DNA from: Acetobacter sacchari
GTDB lineage: Bacteria; Pseudomonadota; Alphaproteobacteria; Acetobacterales; Acetobacteraceae
Direction of reading: 5' to 3'
DNA: 64,000 bases
Assembly (NCBI RefSeq): GCF_017377715.1
Contig: NZ_JAFVMF010000002.1
Location: forward strand, 62,001 to 126,000
Below are positions 17,457 through 26,764 of this stretch, piece after piece (within the stretch, counting starts at the first letter, position 1; each line of letters begins with the position of its first letter). The translations under genes were made by a program, and so were the position numbers. The notes under the pieces were generated by a model. The model had not been told where the DNA came from. It saw only the letters and a list, made by a program, of their open reading frames with translations, and ran no database searches.

Positions 17457-17722
17457 GACTTTCTACACTCCTTGCAAATGCTCGCCTCGCCGCGCGGTTG
17501 CCGTCTCCTGCGGTCCTTTACACTTAGCAACAGAATTGAGACCACGTCGCCCCAATTCAGGTTACCGATGTAAAATTACAACCAAAAAAATACAGGAAAC
17601 TGGTAGAATCTAGGGGGCGTCGCAACTGTATTCTTCGAATTTTTCACCGCCCCCATGGCGTTCAGTTCGCCGACCCAGCCAAAATCGCGTACGCGTCAAA
17701 TTAATTTACTGAAAAATCAAGA
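17457..17722 (-). promoter_or_regulatory. Leader/promoter region of hcp
   Basis: These 266 bp between the clpV stop and the hcp ATG are AT-richer than the surrounding genes, with runs of A and T at 17580-17650. The hcp ribosome site is at 17466-17473. I looked for a sigma-54 GG-N10-GC pair and saw no convincing one. No strong terminator is seen after clpV. Confidence 0.45.
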
Positions 17723-20365
17723 CTACCTGGAAACGTCAAGCTCCGCGACATACTCCCCGCCTCGCCAGTCAAGCGTCGCACGAGACGCAACGTCATCGCG
17801 CGCGCGGACGAGCAGAAGACGCGACAGCGTCGGCAGAATGCGCCCAGCGATTGTCTGCTCGATCGCACGCGCGCCACTGGCCGAGACCCCAGACTGACGC
17901 AACAATTCTTCGCGCACAGCCTCCGAAATCGTAAGCGCCACGCCATGGACCTGCGCCACCCGGCGCACGACCTTGCCAAGCTGCAACGTCACGATTTTCG
18001 TCAGCGTATCGGGGCCGAGCGGCAGATACGGAACCATCGTCACTCGACCGAGGAACGCCGCCTTGAAGTGCTTGAGCATTTCCTCGCGCAGCGCCTCCGC
18101 GAGCCCAGCGGCGTCCGGCGCAGTATCAGGATCCGAGAATAGCGTGTCTATCAAACCGGTTCCGGCGTTCGTCGTCATGATGATGATGGTGTTGCGGAAA
18201 TCGATGTCCCGCCCCTCCCCGTCCTTCATCGCGCCTTTGTCGAACACCTGGAAAAACACGTCCTGCACGCCAGGATGCGCCTTTTCCAGTTCATCGAGCA
18301 GCAACACCGAATGCGGGCGCCGCCGCACGGCCTCCGTCAACACGCCACCCTCGCCATACCCGACATAGCCAGGCGGGCTGCCCATCAGCAGGCTGACCTT
18401 ATGTTCTTCCTTGAACTCAGTCATGTTGATCGTCGTCAGGCTTTGCGACCCGCCATACAGCAGATCAGCAAGAGCCGTCGCCGTCTCCGTTTTACCTACG
18501 CCGGACGTGCCGACCATCAGGAACACGCCGACAGGTTTGCGCGGATCAGTGAGGCCGGCGCGCGAAACGCGGATCGCCTCGGCGACCGCATGCAACGCGT
18601 GATCCTGCCCGACGACACGTTCCTGCAGCCGCTCCTCAAGATGCAGGATCGCCTCGACCTCGTCCGAGCGCATCCGACCAGCCGGAATCCCCGTCCAGTT
18701 CTCAACAATTTCAGCAACAGCCTGCGCGTCGACCATGGGGAACACCATCGGATGTTCGCCCTGAATGGCCCGCAACTCCTCCGCAGCACGAAGAGCATCC
18801 TCGCGCATCTGTTCGGCGCTCGCTCCATCAACGCCGCTTTCGGCTTTCTCACGCGCCTCGGCGAGCTTGAGAGCAAGCTCGCGCTCCCTTTCCCAACGCG
18901 CCTCCGTCTGGGCCAGCTCGTCGTTCAGTTGCGCCTCTTCGCCAGCCAAAACCTCAAGCCGACCCGAGTGCGGATTTCCCGACAAGCCCTCACGCTCCAG
19001 CATCCGTCGCTCGGCCTCGATCGCAGCAAGGCGACGTCTGCGCCCCTCGATCAAGGCCGGGGTCGTGCTCTGGCTCATCGCCACACGTGCGCAGGCGGTG
19101 TCAATCAGGCTGACAGCCTTGTCTGGCAGCTGGCGATCCGGGATATAACGCGCGGACAGCGACACTGCAGCGGCGGTCGCCTCATCCAGAATACGAACCT
19201 TGTGGTGCTTCTCCAGCACCGGCACGAGACCGCGCAGCATATCGGTCGCAACCGGAACGCTGGGCTCCTCGACCTTGACGACCTGAAAACGCCGCACCAG
19301 AGCAGCATCTTTTTCGATATATTTCTTGTACTCGGCCCAGGTGGTCGCCGCGATCACCCGCAACTCTCCACGCGCCAACGGCGGTTTGAGCAAATTCGCC
19401 GCATCGCCCTGACCCGCCTGACCGCCGGCGCCGATCAACGTGTGCGCCTCATCAATGAACAGGATGACCGGCGTCGCGCTTCCCTGAACCTCGTCTATGA
19501 CGGCGCGCAGACGGTTCTCGAACTCGCCCTTGACGCCTGCGCCCGCCTGCAAAAGTCCAAGATCAAGCGTACGGACGGACACATCGGCCAGCGCCTCGGG
19601 AATGTCGCCCTCCGCGATCCGTAGCGCCAACCCCTCGACCACCGCAGTCTTGCCGACCCCGGCCTCGCCAGTGAGAATCGGATTGTTCTGCCGACGACGG
19701 GTCAGAATATCGACGACCTGCCGAATTTCCGCATCACGCCCCAAAATCGGATCAATCCGCCCGGCTCGGGCGCGCGCCACAAGGTCGGTCGTGAACTTGT
19801 CCAGAGACGGGGTCGCCGACGCGCGGCCTTCCCGGCCACCCTGATCACTTTCCAGATTGTCGCCGCCGGGCGCGTGGGAAGCCCGCTCGACGCTGCCGTC
19901 GGTCAGACGCGCAAAATCCCGCTTGATTACTTCAGGCAACAGCGTCCGCAAATCCGGACAGGCCACATGCAGGCGACGGGCGATGGTTTCGTCAGCGAGG
20001 CACGCACAGAGAAGATAACCGGACCGCAACGCGCCCATGCCCATGTCGATCGAAGCTACAAGCCAGGCGTCCTTCACCACCGCCACCAGATCCGGTGACA
20101 AGGCAGGTCCGCGACCGTTTCCCGTGGAAAGCCGATCCAGCGCATGATTGAGACCGGCCTCAAGGCGCCCCGGATCGATATCCGAGCGCCTGATTATGAA
20201 ATCGACATCCGATCCTTCACTTCGCAGAAGCTGAAGCAACCAGTGCTCGATCTCGACATTAAAGTGGCTGCGGGACATCGCTGCGCCCGCGGCCGCTTCC
20301 AGCGTCCTGCGGCAGAGTTCATCGAATCGGCCGATCAACTTCTGCAAATCGATCGCTACCGTCAC
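17723..20365 (-). CDS. clpV: TssH/ClpV sheath-disassembly ATPase
   Basis: About 880 residues. The N-terminal Clp-N domain starts at VAIDLQKL. The first AAA module has Walker A GEAGVGKT, followed by a coiled-coil middle region. The second AAA module has Walker A GTSGVGKT, and Walker B is visible as LLLDELEKAHP. ClpV binds the contracted TssBC sheath and recycles it. The start is uncertain: the frame opens at a TTG at 20395, and GTG codons at 20377 and 20365 are candidates. The last fits the family N-terminus best. It is the first gene of the minus-strand structural operon, divergent from tssA. Confidence 0.95.
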   Translation of the reverse strand: MTVAIDLQKLIGRFDELCRRTLEAAAGAAMSRSHFNVEIEHWLLQLLRSEGSDVDFIIRRSDIDPGRLEAGLNHALDRLSTGNGRGPALSPDLVAVVKDAWLVASIDMGMGALRSGYLLCACLADETIARRLHVACPDLRTLLPEVIKRDFARLTDGSVERASHAPGGDNLESDQGGREGRASATPSLDKFTTDLVARARAGRIDPILGRDAEIRQVVDILTRRRQNNPILTGEAGVGKTAVVEGLALRIAEGDIPEALADVSVRTLDLGLLQAGAGVKGEFENRLRAVIDEVQGSATPVILFIDEAHTLIGAGGQAGQGDAANLLKPPLARGELRVIAATTWAEYKKYIEKDAALVRRFQVVKVEEPSVPVATDMLRGLVPVLEKHHKVRILDEATAAAVSLSARYIPDRQLPDKAVSLIDTACARVAMSQSTTPALIEGRRRRLAAIEAERRMLEREGLSGNPHSGRLEVLAGEEAQLNDELAQTEARWERERELALKLAEAREKAESGVDGASAEQMREDALRAAEELRAIQGEHPMVFPMVDAQAVAEIVENWTGIPAGRMRSDEVEAILHLEERLQERVVGQDHALHAVAEAIRVSRAGLTDPRKPVGVFLMVGTSGVGKTETATALADLLYGGSQSLTTINMTEFKEEHKVSLLMGSPPGYVGYGEGGVLTEAVRRRPHSVLLLDELEKAHPGVQDVFFQVFDKGAMKDGEGRDIDFRNTIIIMTTNAGTGLIDTLFSDPDTAPDAAGLAEALREEMLKHFKAAFLGRVTMVPYLPLGPDTLTKIVTLQLGKVVRRVAQVHGVALTISEAVREELLRQSGVSASGARAIEQTIAGRILPTLSRLLLVRARDDVASRATLDWRGGEYVAELDVSR

Positions 20366-20642
20366 GCCAACCCCCACAACTGTATCTCTTAGCAAGCAAG
20401 ACGCCGCTTATCCTGCCGCCGATCTTTCCAACTAATCCGGAAGCGCGTCCACCTGCTAAAGGTTTCATTTGTAGCTTTTTATGCACGCGTTTCTTATTGC
20501 CGCGCCCGTGTCCGTTGCTCATAGTCCTCAGGCGGACAAGTTAAGCGTTCGCCAGAACGACCGACGCCAAGAACTGACCAGACCCAGTTCGAAACCAAAG
20601 CTCGGAAGCGAGCGCCACACGCGAAAGGTTCGACACGTCGGC
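20366..20642. promoter_or_regulatory. Divergent region between the two T6SS structural operons
   Basis: About 277 bp separate clpV (minus) and tssA (plus), so both operon promoters should lie here. The stretch 20455-20500 is AT-rich. No -24/-12 sigma-54 element and no clear inverted repeat was found by eye. The plus-strand open frame continues through this segment upstream of the chosen tssA start, but its translation does not resemble TssA. Confidence 0.45.
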
Positions 20643-21770
20643 ATGCTCGATTCCACCCAGGAGCAGCTTCTGGAGCGTGTAGCGGCGCCTTTGGGCGACG
20701 ACGCGCCCTGCGGCGTGGACTTACGCGAAAATCTGGCTCCCCAGTCGCTCTATTCCCGCCTCCGCGACGCTCGCTCCGAGGCGCGCGCTCAGGAACGCAC
20801 GCTGGATGACGATCCTTCAGCCGGAATAGGCGCGGGACCGTCCTGGGCGACTGTCGCGGAACTTGCGGAGGAAGCGTTGACCGGCCTGAGCAAGGACCTT
20901 GAGGTCGGTTGCTGGATGACCGAAGCGCTCACGCGCCAGCTTGGCCTTGTCGGTCTGGCGCTCGGGGCGCGGATCATGACCGCGCTGGTCACGTCATTCT
21001 GGAACAGTGGCTTATATCCAAGCCTCGAGGCGGACGACCCGGAGGTCCGCACCTTTGCCGTTAGCGGATTGAGCGGCAGCGAAAAAGACGGCTCACTGAT
21101 CCAGCCACTGCGTAAAATCGAACTTTTTACGCTTTCCAACGGCGAGCCGCTGACATTCTGGCAATATGAGCGAGCCCGTGAAATTTCGGTTATGGGCGCC
21201 AAGGCAAAGAGCGGCAATTTGCCGACTCTGGAGGCCCTCGAAGCGATCGCAAGAGGTCCTGGGCGACCTCAACTCGCCACCATGGGGCGGGAAGCCGCTT
21301 TCACCAGAATCGCGTGGAGCGAGTTTCAGTCGTCGTTGGAGACAATTCACCAGACGACCGATACACTCCCCGAGACGCCATCAATGACGCGCGTCGCCCG
21401 TATCCTCGATGAACTGGTCCAGATAGCGGCGCGTTATGTTCCCCCCGGCGAACTTCAGCTTGAAAGCGTGGAGGCAGAGGAGGAAGCAGCGCCAGTGACC
21501 GACGACGAGGAAATCGCCGCCTTGTCGGACAACCCGACCGCGTCCGCACACCCCAAACCCTTGACGCGGGAGGATCTTCTTGACGAGGCGCTGAGGATCG
21601 CCGCCTTGTTCCGGGAGCGAGAGCCCAACTCGCCATTTAGTTACACTCTTGAAGACGCCGTCCGCCGCGCGCGGATGACGCTGCCAGAGTTGTTGCTTGA
21701 AATTGTCGCCGACGGCGCGTCACGAGCCGACATCATGACGCGCCTGGGCATCCAGACCCCTGAGGGCTGA
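20643..21770 (+). CDS. tssA: TssA (ImpA-type) cap/baseplate protein
   Basis: 375 residues from the ATG at 20643, where the ImpA-N domain begins (LLERVAAPLGDDAPCGVDLR). The frame is open back to 20481, but the extension is not TssA-like. The N-terminal ImpA domain (about 1-200) includes the GLSKDLEVGCWMTEALTR block. The C-terminal end has the short-type helical tail (LTREDLLDEALRIAALFREREPNSP, shown here only in part by position about 310-375). TssA coordinates tube and sheath polymerisation. It heads the plus-strand operon. Confidence 0.93.
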   Translation: MLDSTQEQLLERVAAPLGDDAPCGVDLRENLAPQSLYSRLRDARSEARAQERTLDDDPSAGIGAGPSWATVAELAEEALTGLSKDLEVGCWMTEALTRQLGLVGLALGARIMTALVTSFWNSGLYPSLEADDPEVRTFAVSGLSGSEKDGSLIQPLRKIELFTLSNGEPLTFWQYERAREISVMGAKAKSGNLPTLEALEAIARGPGRPQLATMGREAAFTRIAWSEFQSSLETIHQTTDTLPETPSMTRVARILDELVQIAARYVPPGELQLESVEAEEEAAPVTDDEEIAALSDNPTASAHPKPLTREDLLDEALRIAALFREREPNSPFSYTLEDAVRRARMTLPELLLEIVADGASRADIMTRLGIQTPEG

Positions 21771-21827
21771 GTTTTAATAACGTCGGCGACCAGACATCAG
21801 GCCGCCGCAAATGAATGGAGCAGTCGA

Positions 21828-22334
21828 GTGAGCGGAAGTATTCACGACAAATTGGCCCGCGTCCGTCGCCCTCGCGTCCACATCACCTATCAAGTGGAGA
21901 CAGAAGGCGCTGAGGTCATCAGGGAACTGCCCTTCGTGGTCGGCGTGGTCGGAGATTTCTCGGGAGACCCGACCAAACCGCTCCGTCCGTTCGCCGAACG
22001 GCGCTTCACCCAGATTGATCGCGACAATTTCGACGAGATCATGCAACGCATGGCGCCCGGTCTGAAGCTGAAAGTGGCCAATACGCTCGCTGGCGGCGAC
22101 AAGGAAATGGCCGTCGATCTGGCGTTCAATAGCATCGAGGATTTCGAACCCGGCCGTGTTGTCGATCAGGTTCCCGCGCTGAAAGCCCTTCTGGAAACAC
22201 GCAACAGGCTTCGCGACCTTATGAGCAAGGCTGATCGTTCGGAAGAGCTGGAACTGCTGCTCGAGCGCATCCTTAAGGACCAGAACGAACTCAACGCCCT
22301 TAGCGCCGAACTTGCAAAGAAGACGGAGGATTGA
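21828..22334 (+). CDS. tssB: TssB, small sheath subunit
   Basis: 168 residues with a GTG start. Family motifs are [13 protein letters not shown] near the N-terminus and [13 protein letters not shown] after it, with a charged helical C-terminus. TssB forms the contractile sheath with TssC. It lies 57 bp after tssA and 3 bp before tssC, so the gene order and tight spacing support co-translation with its partner. Confidence 0.96.
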   Translation: MSGSIHDKLARVRRPRVHITYQVETEGAEVIRELPFVVGVVGDFSGDPTKPLRPFAERRFTQIDRDNFDEIMQRMAPGLKLKVANTLAGGDKEMAVDLAFNSIEDFEPGRVVDQVPALKALLETRNRLRDLMSKADRSEELELLLERILKDQNELNALSAELAKKTED

Positions 22335-22337
22335 TCA

Positions 22338-23831
22338 ATGTCTGAGACAAACGCCTCGCCCCAATCCGCCCCCGCCAGCACCACAGAAGCGTCATCCAGC
22401 CTTCTTTCGCAGGTTGTCGCCGCCACCCGCCAGACCGAGCCGGACCGTGCAGCGGACCTCGTCCGCACATTGGTCGAAGAGGCCGGAAAAGGCGTCATTT
22501 CCTTCGACCGCAACCTGACCCGCACGATCGAACGCGCCGTGCAGGCGCTCGACGAAGCGATGTCGACGCAGCTCAATGCGATCATTCACGATCCGCGGTT
22601 TCTCAAGCTTGAAGGCAGCTGGCGTGGCCTGCACTATCTGGTCAAAAATAGCGAAACCAGCAACAACCTGAAAATCCGCGTGGTGAACGCCACAAAGCGG
22701 GAATTGCACCGCGATCTTACCCGCGTGGTGGAATTCGACCAGTCCATGCTGTTCCGCAAGATTTACGAGAACGAGTTTGGCACTCCAGGCGGTGAGCCTT
22801 ATGGCGCGTTGATCGGTGATTATGAATGGTCCAACGCACCTGAAGACGTCGAGACGCTGCGCGAAGTCAGCCATGTCGCTGCAGCGGCGTTTGCGCCGTT
22901 TATCTCTGCCGCTGGCGCTGGAATGTTCGGCTTCGACGACTGGACCGAACTGTCGAGGCCCCGTGATCTCGCCAAAATTTTCGATACGGTCGAGTATCTG
23001 AAATGGCGCGGTTTCCGTGACAGTGAAGACAGCCGTTTCGTCTCACTCGTGATGCCGCGTGTTCTCAGCCGCCTTCCGTATGGCGACGGCGTAAAAGCCA
23101 TAGATGAGTTCGATTACGAGGAAGCGCCTCGCGCAGCCGACGGCAAGCCTCTGGCGTTGCCACACAACGAATATTGCTGGATGAACGCGGCCTACGTCAT
23201 GGGCACGCGCCTGACCGAGGCATTCGCGCGGACAGGATTCTGCACGACCATTCGAGGCAAGGAGAACGGCGGCCTGGTTGACGACCTGCCGCAGCACATT
23301 TTTCAGTCGGACGATGGCGACATGGACGCCAAGTGCCCGACAGAAATCGGCATTACCGACCGCCGCGAGAACGAGCTGTCAAACCTCGGCTTTCTGCCGC
23401 TCTGTCACTACAAAAACGAAGACTACGCGGTTTTCTTCGGCGCCCAGACCACGCAGAAGCCAAAAACCTATGATCTTCCCGCAGCGACCGCGAACGCGGC
23501 AATCTCGGCCCGTTTGCCCTACATCATGGCGACCAGCCGTTTCGCGCATTATCTGAAGGTCATGGCGCGCGACAAGATCGGCTCGTTCATGGAAGTCGAA
23601 GATTGTGAAAAATGGCTGAATAAGTGGATACAGCGCTACGTCAACGCTTCTGATGTCGTCGGGGCAGAAAGCAAGGCGAAGTATCCGTTGCGTGACGGCC
23701 GCGTCGCGGTTCAGGAGATTCCCGGACGTCCGGGCGCCTACAACGCCGTGGCGTATCTCCGCCCCTGGCTGCAGCTTGAGGAACTGACCACCAGCATGCG
23801 TCTTGTCGCCCGCATTCCCGAGCGGACCTGA
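22338..23831 (+). CDS. tssC: TssC, large sheath subunit (canonical copy)
   Basis: 497 residues. The core contains LEGSWRGLHYLV, EFGTPGGEPYGALIGDYEW, SEDSRFVSLVMPRVL and WLQLEELTTSMRLVARIP, all standard for TssC. It polymerises with TssB into the contractile sheath. A strong ribosome site (CGGAGG) lies before the ATG at 22338. The adjacent gene encodes a second, divergent TssC. Confidence 0.96.
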   Translation: MSETNASPQSAPASTTEASSSLLSQVVAATRQTEPDRAADLVRTLVEEAGKGVISFDRNLTRTIERAVQALDEAMSTQLNAIIHDPRFLKLEGSWRGLHYLVKNSETSNNLKIRVVNATKRELHRDLTRVVEFDQSMLFRKIYENEFGTPGGEPYGALIGDYEWSNAPEDVETLREVSHVAAAAFAPFISAAGAGMFGFDDWTELSRPRDLAKIFDTVEYLKWRGFRDSEDSRFVSLVMPRVLSRLPYGDGVKAIDEFDYEEAPRAADGKPLALPHNEYCWMNAAYVMGTRLTEAFARTGFCTTIRGKENGGLVDDLPQHIFQSDDGDMDAKCPTEIGITDRRENELSNLGFLPLCHYKNEDYAVFFGAQTTQKPKTYDLPAATANAAISARLPYIMATSRFAHYLKVMARDKIGSFMEVEDCEKWLNKWIQRYVNASDVVGAESKAKYPLRDGRVAVQEIPGRPGAYNAVAYLRPWLQLEELTTSMRLVARIPERT

Positions 23832-23841
23832 CACAAGCTGA

Positions 23842-25464
23842 ATGAGCGCACCCGCCCTCACTGAGTCTCCCCGCACGGGGGCCACGGCCTGCTCCACAGA
23901 GCCGACCGTGGCCCCCTCTCTTCGGGAAGCGCTTCTCGGCGGGGCGCATACGCGGCGGGATTTCGATTTTTCCGCGTTCGAAGACTTTCTTCGCGACGAC
24001 TCGCAGGCGCTGGCGCTGTGGTTCGGCGACGCCCTGCCTCCCGTATCGACGCTACGGGACATGGATCGCGACCAAATCAAGGAGCTGCTCCGGGGCCGCA
24101 TTGATCGCGACGTCGCCGCAATCGACACGGCGCTTCGCCGTCAGACGGACGCCATTTTGCATCACCCAGCCTTTCAACGTCTGGAAGGTTCCTGGCGCGG
24201 ACTACTGTGGCTGGTGTCCTCCATAGAGCCGCACGCTCGTGTCATCGCGCGCGTCTTTTCGGCCAGACGACGCGAAATCTCCCGGGATCTGGAAAGGGCG
24301 CTGGAGTTCGACCAGTCCTCCCTGTTCAAACTGATCTACGAAAGCGAGTTCGGCCATCCCGGCGGCCAACCTTACGGCCTGATCGTGTTCGACTACGAAC
24401 TGGCGCACCGGGCAGGCCCTCGCGGTCTTGCAGGCGACGCGCCCACCGACGACGTCATGATGCTCAAGCGGCTCGCTGCAATCGCCGCCGCCGCATTCGT
24501 GCCGGTCGTCGCCGCCGCATCTCCGCGCCTGTTCGACGTCGACCAGTTCTCCGAGTTGACCCTCGCGCGAGAAATCGCGGTCGTAGTCTCGAACGAAGAA
24601 CATCGACGCTGGAACTCCGTCACGCAGTCGGAAGATTCCCGCTTCATATGTGTCACCCTGCCGCGCATCCTTGCCCGAGCGCCGTGGACGCGCGCAACCA
24701 CTCGCGGACAGCATGTGGAATACGCTCCAACGGAACGCGAGCGTAGCTGGTTCTCGGCCGGTTACGCGCTCGCCCGTAACGTTGTCCGCGCCCAGACGGA
24801 GTTTCGCTGGCCCGCCGACATCCGCGGCGTGACGCCTGGAGCAAACAGCGGCGGCGTGGTGCTCGACGCCCCACGCGACCCATTCGTATTCGGAGCGGCG
24901 ACGCAGCTTTCACGCGCTTCCACCGAACTCTCATTCACCGACCAGCAGGAACGTGCGCTGGCGTTGTCAGGCTTTATGGCGCTCAACACACTTCCCTACG
25001 GCGAAGTCGCGTTCGCCTCGGTCTCCAGCCTGCAATATACGCCTCCGGGTTCCGACCTTCCCACGCCAGCGGCCGCCAACCGGCGTCTTTCGGCGGAAAC
25101 CAATGCGCTATTATGCGTCTGTCGTTTTGCGCACCACATCAAGATGCTTGGCCGCGACATGGTTGGGCGCCATACGTCTCCCCCTGAAATCGAGCGGGAA
25201 TTGCAAAAATGGCTCAACCATTACTGCAATATGAGCACATTGGCCTCCCGCGAAAGCCGCGCGCGTTTTCCACTTCTCGCAAGCGCCGTTCAGGTCTCGG
25301 AGGCGACAAGTCGCCCCGGCGAGTACCACTGCGTCATTCACCTGCAACCCCATTATCAACTTGACGACGTCTCAACGACGTTTCGTCTGGTGACCAGTCT
25401 GGCGCCCGACGGCGGGACGCCAGGCGGCGTCGCCCTCACCACCAAGAAGGACAAACCCGCATGA
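23842..25464 (+). CDS. Second TssC-family sheath protein
   Basis: 540 residues aligned in plan with TssC: LEGSWRGLLWLV, EFGHPGGQPYGLIVFDYE, SEDSRFICVTLPRIL and YQLDDVSTTFRLV. It has an extra N-terminal stretch of about 45 residues and a short Gly/Lys-rich tail. It begins 10 bp after tssC and overlaps tagJ by ATGA. Alphaproteobacterial T6SS loci such as that of Agrobacterium carry two TssC-type genes. The role of the divergent one is unclear; a baseplate-proximal or minor sheath role is possible. Divergence at many positions argues against a recent duplication. Confidence 0.92.
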   Translation: MSAPALTESPRTGATACSTEPTVAPSLREALLGGAHTRRDFDFSAFEDFLRDDSQALALWFGDALPPVSTLRDMDRDQIKELLRGRIDRDVAAIDTALRRQTDAILHHPAFQRLEGSWRGLLWLVSSIEPHARVIARVFSARRREISRDLERALEFDQSSLFKLIYESEFGHPGGQPYGLIVFDYELAHRAGPRGLAGDAPTDDVMMLKRLAAIAAAAFVPVVAAASPRLFDVDQFSELTLAREIAVVVSNEEHRRWNSVTQSEDSRFICVTLPRILARAPWTRATTRGQHVEYAPTERERSWFSAGYALARNVVRAQTEFRWPADIRGVTPGANSGGVVLDAPRDPFVFGAATQLSRASTELSFTDQQERALALSGFMALNTLPYGEVAFASVSSLQYTPPGSDLPTPAAANRRLSAETNALLCVCRFAHHIKMLGRDMVGRHTSPPEIERELQKWLNHYCNMSTLASRESRARFPLLASAVQVSEATSRPGEYHCVIHLQPHYQLDDVSTTFRLVTSLAPDGGTPGGVALTTKKDKPA

Positions 25465-26264
25465 CCACAGAAACCGTCGACGCCCTGTTTCAGCGCGGAG
25501 ATCTGTCTGGCGCTCTGACCGCCGCCGTCGCCGCCGTCAAGGCCAGCCCGGCTGCAGCCGGGCCACGTCTCCTGCTTGCTGAACTCGCCCTGTTCAGCGG
25601 TGATCTGCAACGCGCGGAGACCATGTTGACGGCCATCGAATCCATCGAACCGAAAGCCGCTCTTATCGCCGCTGAATTTCGTCAACTGCTTCGCGCCGAA
25701 ACCCAGCGCCGCGCCGTCTTCGCCGATGGCGCCTTGCCGGAGTTTTTGCAGGAACCGACGGTGGTTCAGCAGGAGTCCTTGCGCGCGCTGACGGCGCTGC
25801 GATCCGGCGACGACGCCAGCGCACAAGGCGCTGTAAAAGCCGCCGAGAATGCTCGCCCACATCCGACGGGTGAACGCATCGTCGGCGCCGACACGACCGC
25901 GTTCGACGATTTCCGCGACGCCGACGACATCATCGGTGGAACGACCGAGTTGCTGACTTCAACCGGGAAATATTTCTGGATTCCGAACGAATCTCTGATC
26001 AGCCTGCATTTTCACGACCCCGTCCGCCCGCGCGACCTCTACTGGCGTCGCTGCACCGCAATGGTGCGTAACGGCCCGGAGGGCGATGTCTATATTCCCG
26101 CAACGTACCCTCTGACCACAGCGTCCGATGACGACGCCCTTCGCCTTGGTCGGTCGACCGACTGGACGGAGAGCGAACCTGTGCGCGGCATTGGCCGCCG
26201 TATGTTCTTGATCGGAGAAGAATCTCTCGACGTCATGGAGTTGGGAACACTCGAATTCTCATGA
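25461..26264 (+). CDS. tagJ: TagJ/ImpE-family T6SS accessory protein
   Basis: 267 residues. The N-terminal half is alpha-helical and TPR-like (DALFQRGDLSGALTAA). The C-terminal half carries the ImpE signature with RRCTAMVRNGPEGDVYIPATYP. TagJ proteins bind the N-terminal helix of TssB or the ClpV-sheath interface and tune sheath dynamics. Overlaps of 4 bp at both ends place it in a tight operon between the second tssC and tssE, as in other alphaproteobacterial clusters. Confidence 0.9.
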   Translation: MTTETVDALFQRGDLSGALTAAVAAVKASPAAAGPRLLLAELALFSGDLQRAETMLTAIESIEPKAALIAAEFRQLLRAETQRRAVFADGALPEFLQEPTVVQQESLRALTALRSGDDASAQGAVKAAENARPHPTGERIVGADTTAFDDFRDADDIIGGTTELLTSTGKYFWIPNESLISLHFHDPVRPRDLYWRRCTAMVRNGPEGDVYIPATYPLTTASDDDALRLGRSTDWTESEPVRGIGRRMFLIGEESLDVMELGTLEFS

Positions 26265-26761
26265 GATCGCCGCGTCCCAAAGCGTCACGCGTCACGTTAT
26301 CGGTACTAGACCGCCTTCTGGATGAGCATCCGGAACGAGAAACCGAGCGCCCGCTAGGAACGGGGGAGAGCATGGCTGCGCTTCAACGTTCTGTGCAACG
26401 GGACCTGGAGCTTTTGCTCAACGCGCGACGCCCGTGGACGCTGTTACCGAAAACGGGCTTCAGCCTTGCTGCCTCTCCAATGGGTTACGGGATGATCGAC
26501 GTCACGGCGAACGTCATGTCCAATCAGGAGGAACGCGACGCCATACGCCGCGAAATCGAGGCGACCATACGCCGCTTCGAGCCCCGGCTGATCAACGTCC
26601 GGGTGTCGCTGCTGCCGGATAATGCGCCGCTGAGCGCGGTGATACCCTTGATGGTGGAAGCCTACCTGCTTGTGGACCCGGAACCTGAATACGTGCGTTA
26701 TGATACGGCGATCTCCCCCTCACGCGAGAACGTGACGTTGACCCAGCAACGCGAAGTCTGA
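26261..26761 (+). CDS. tssE: TssE, gp25-like baseplate protein
   Basis: 166 residues of the gp25/lysozyme-like family. It has LSVLDRLLDEHPE near the N-terminus, a helix with LLNARRPW, and a C-terminal strand region (LINVRVSLLPDN) as in TssE. TssE forms the wedge complex with TssF and TssG and helps start sheath assembly. ATG overlaps the tagJ stop, and tssF follows after 3 bp. Confidence 0.94.
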   Translation: MRSPRPKASRVTLSVLDRLLDEHPERETERPLGTGESMAALQRSVQRDLELLLNARRPWTLLPKTGFSLAASPMGYGMIDVTANVMSNQEERDAIRREIEATIRRFEPRLINVRVSLLPDNAPLSAVIPLMVEAYLLVDPEPEYVRYDTAISPSRENVTLTQQREV

Positions 26762-26764
26762 TCG

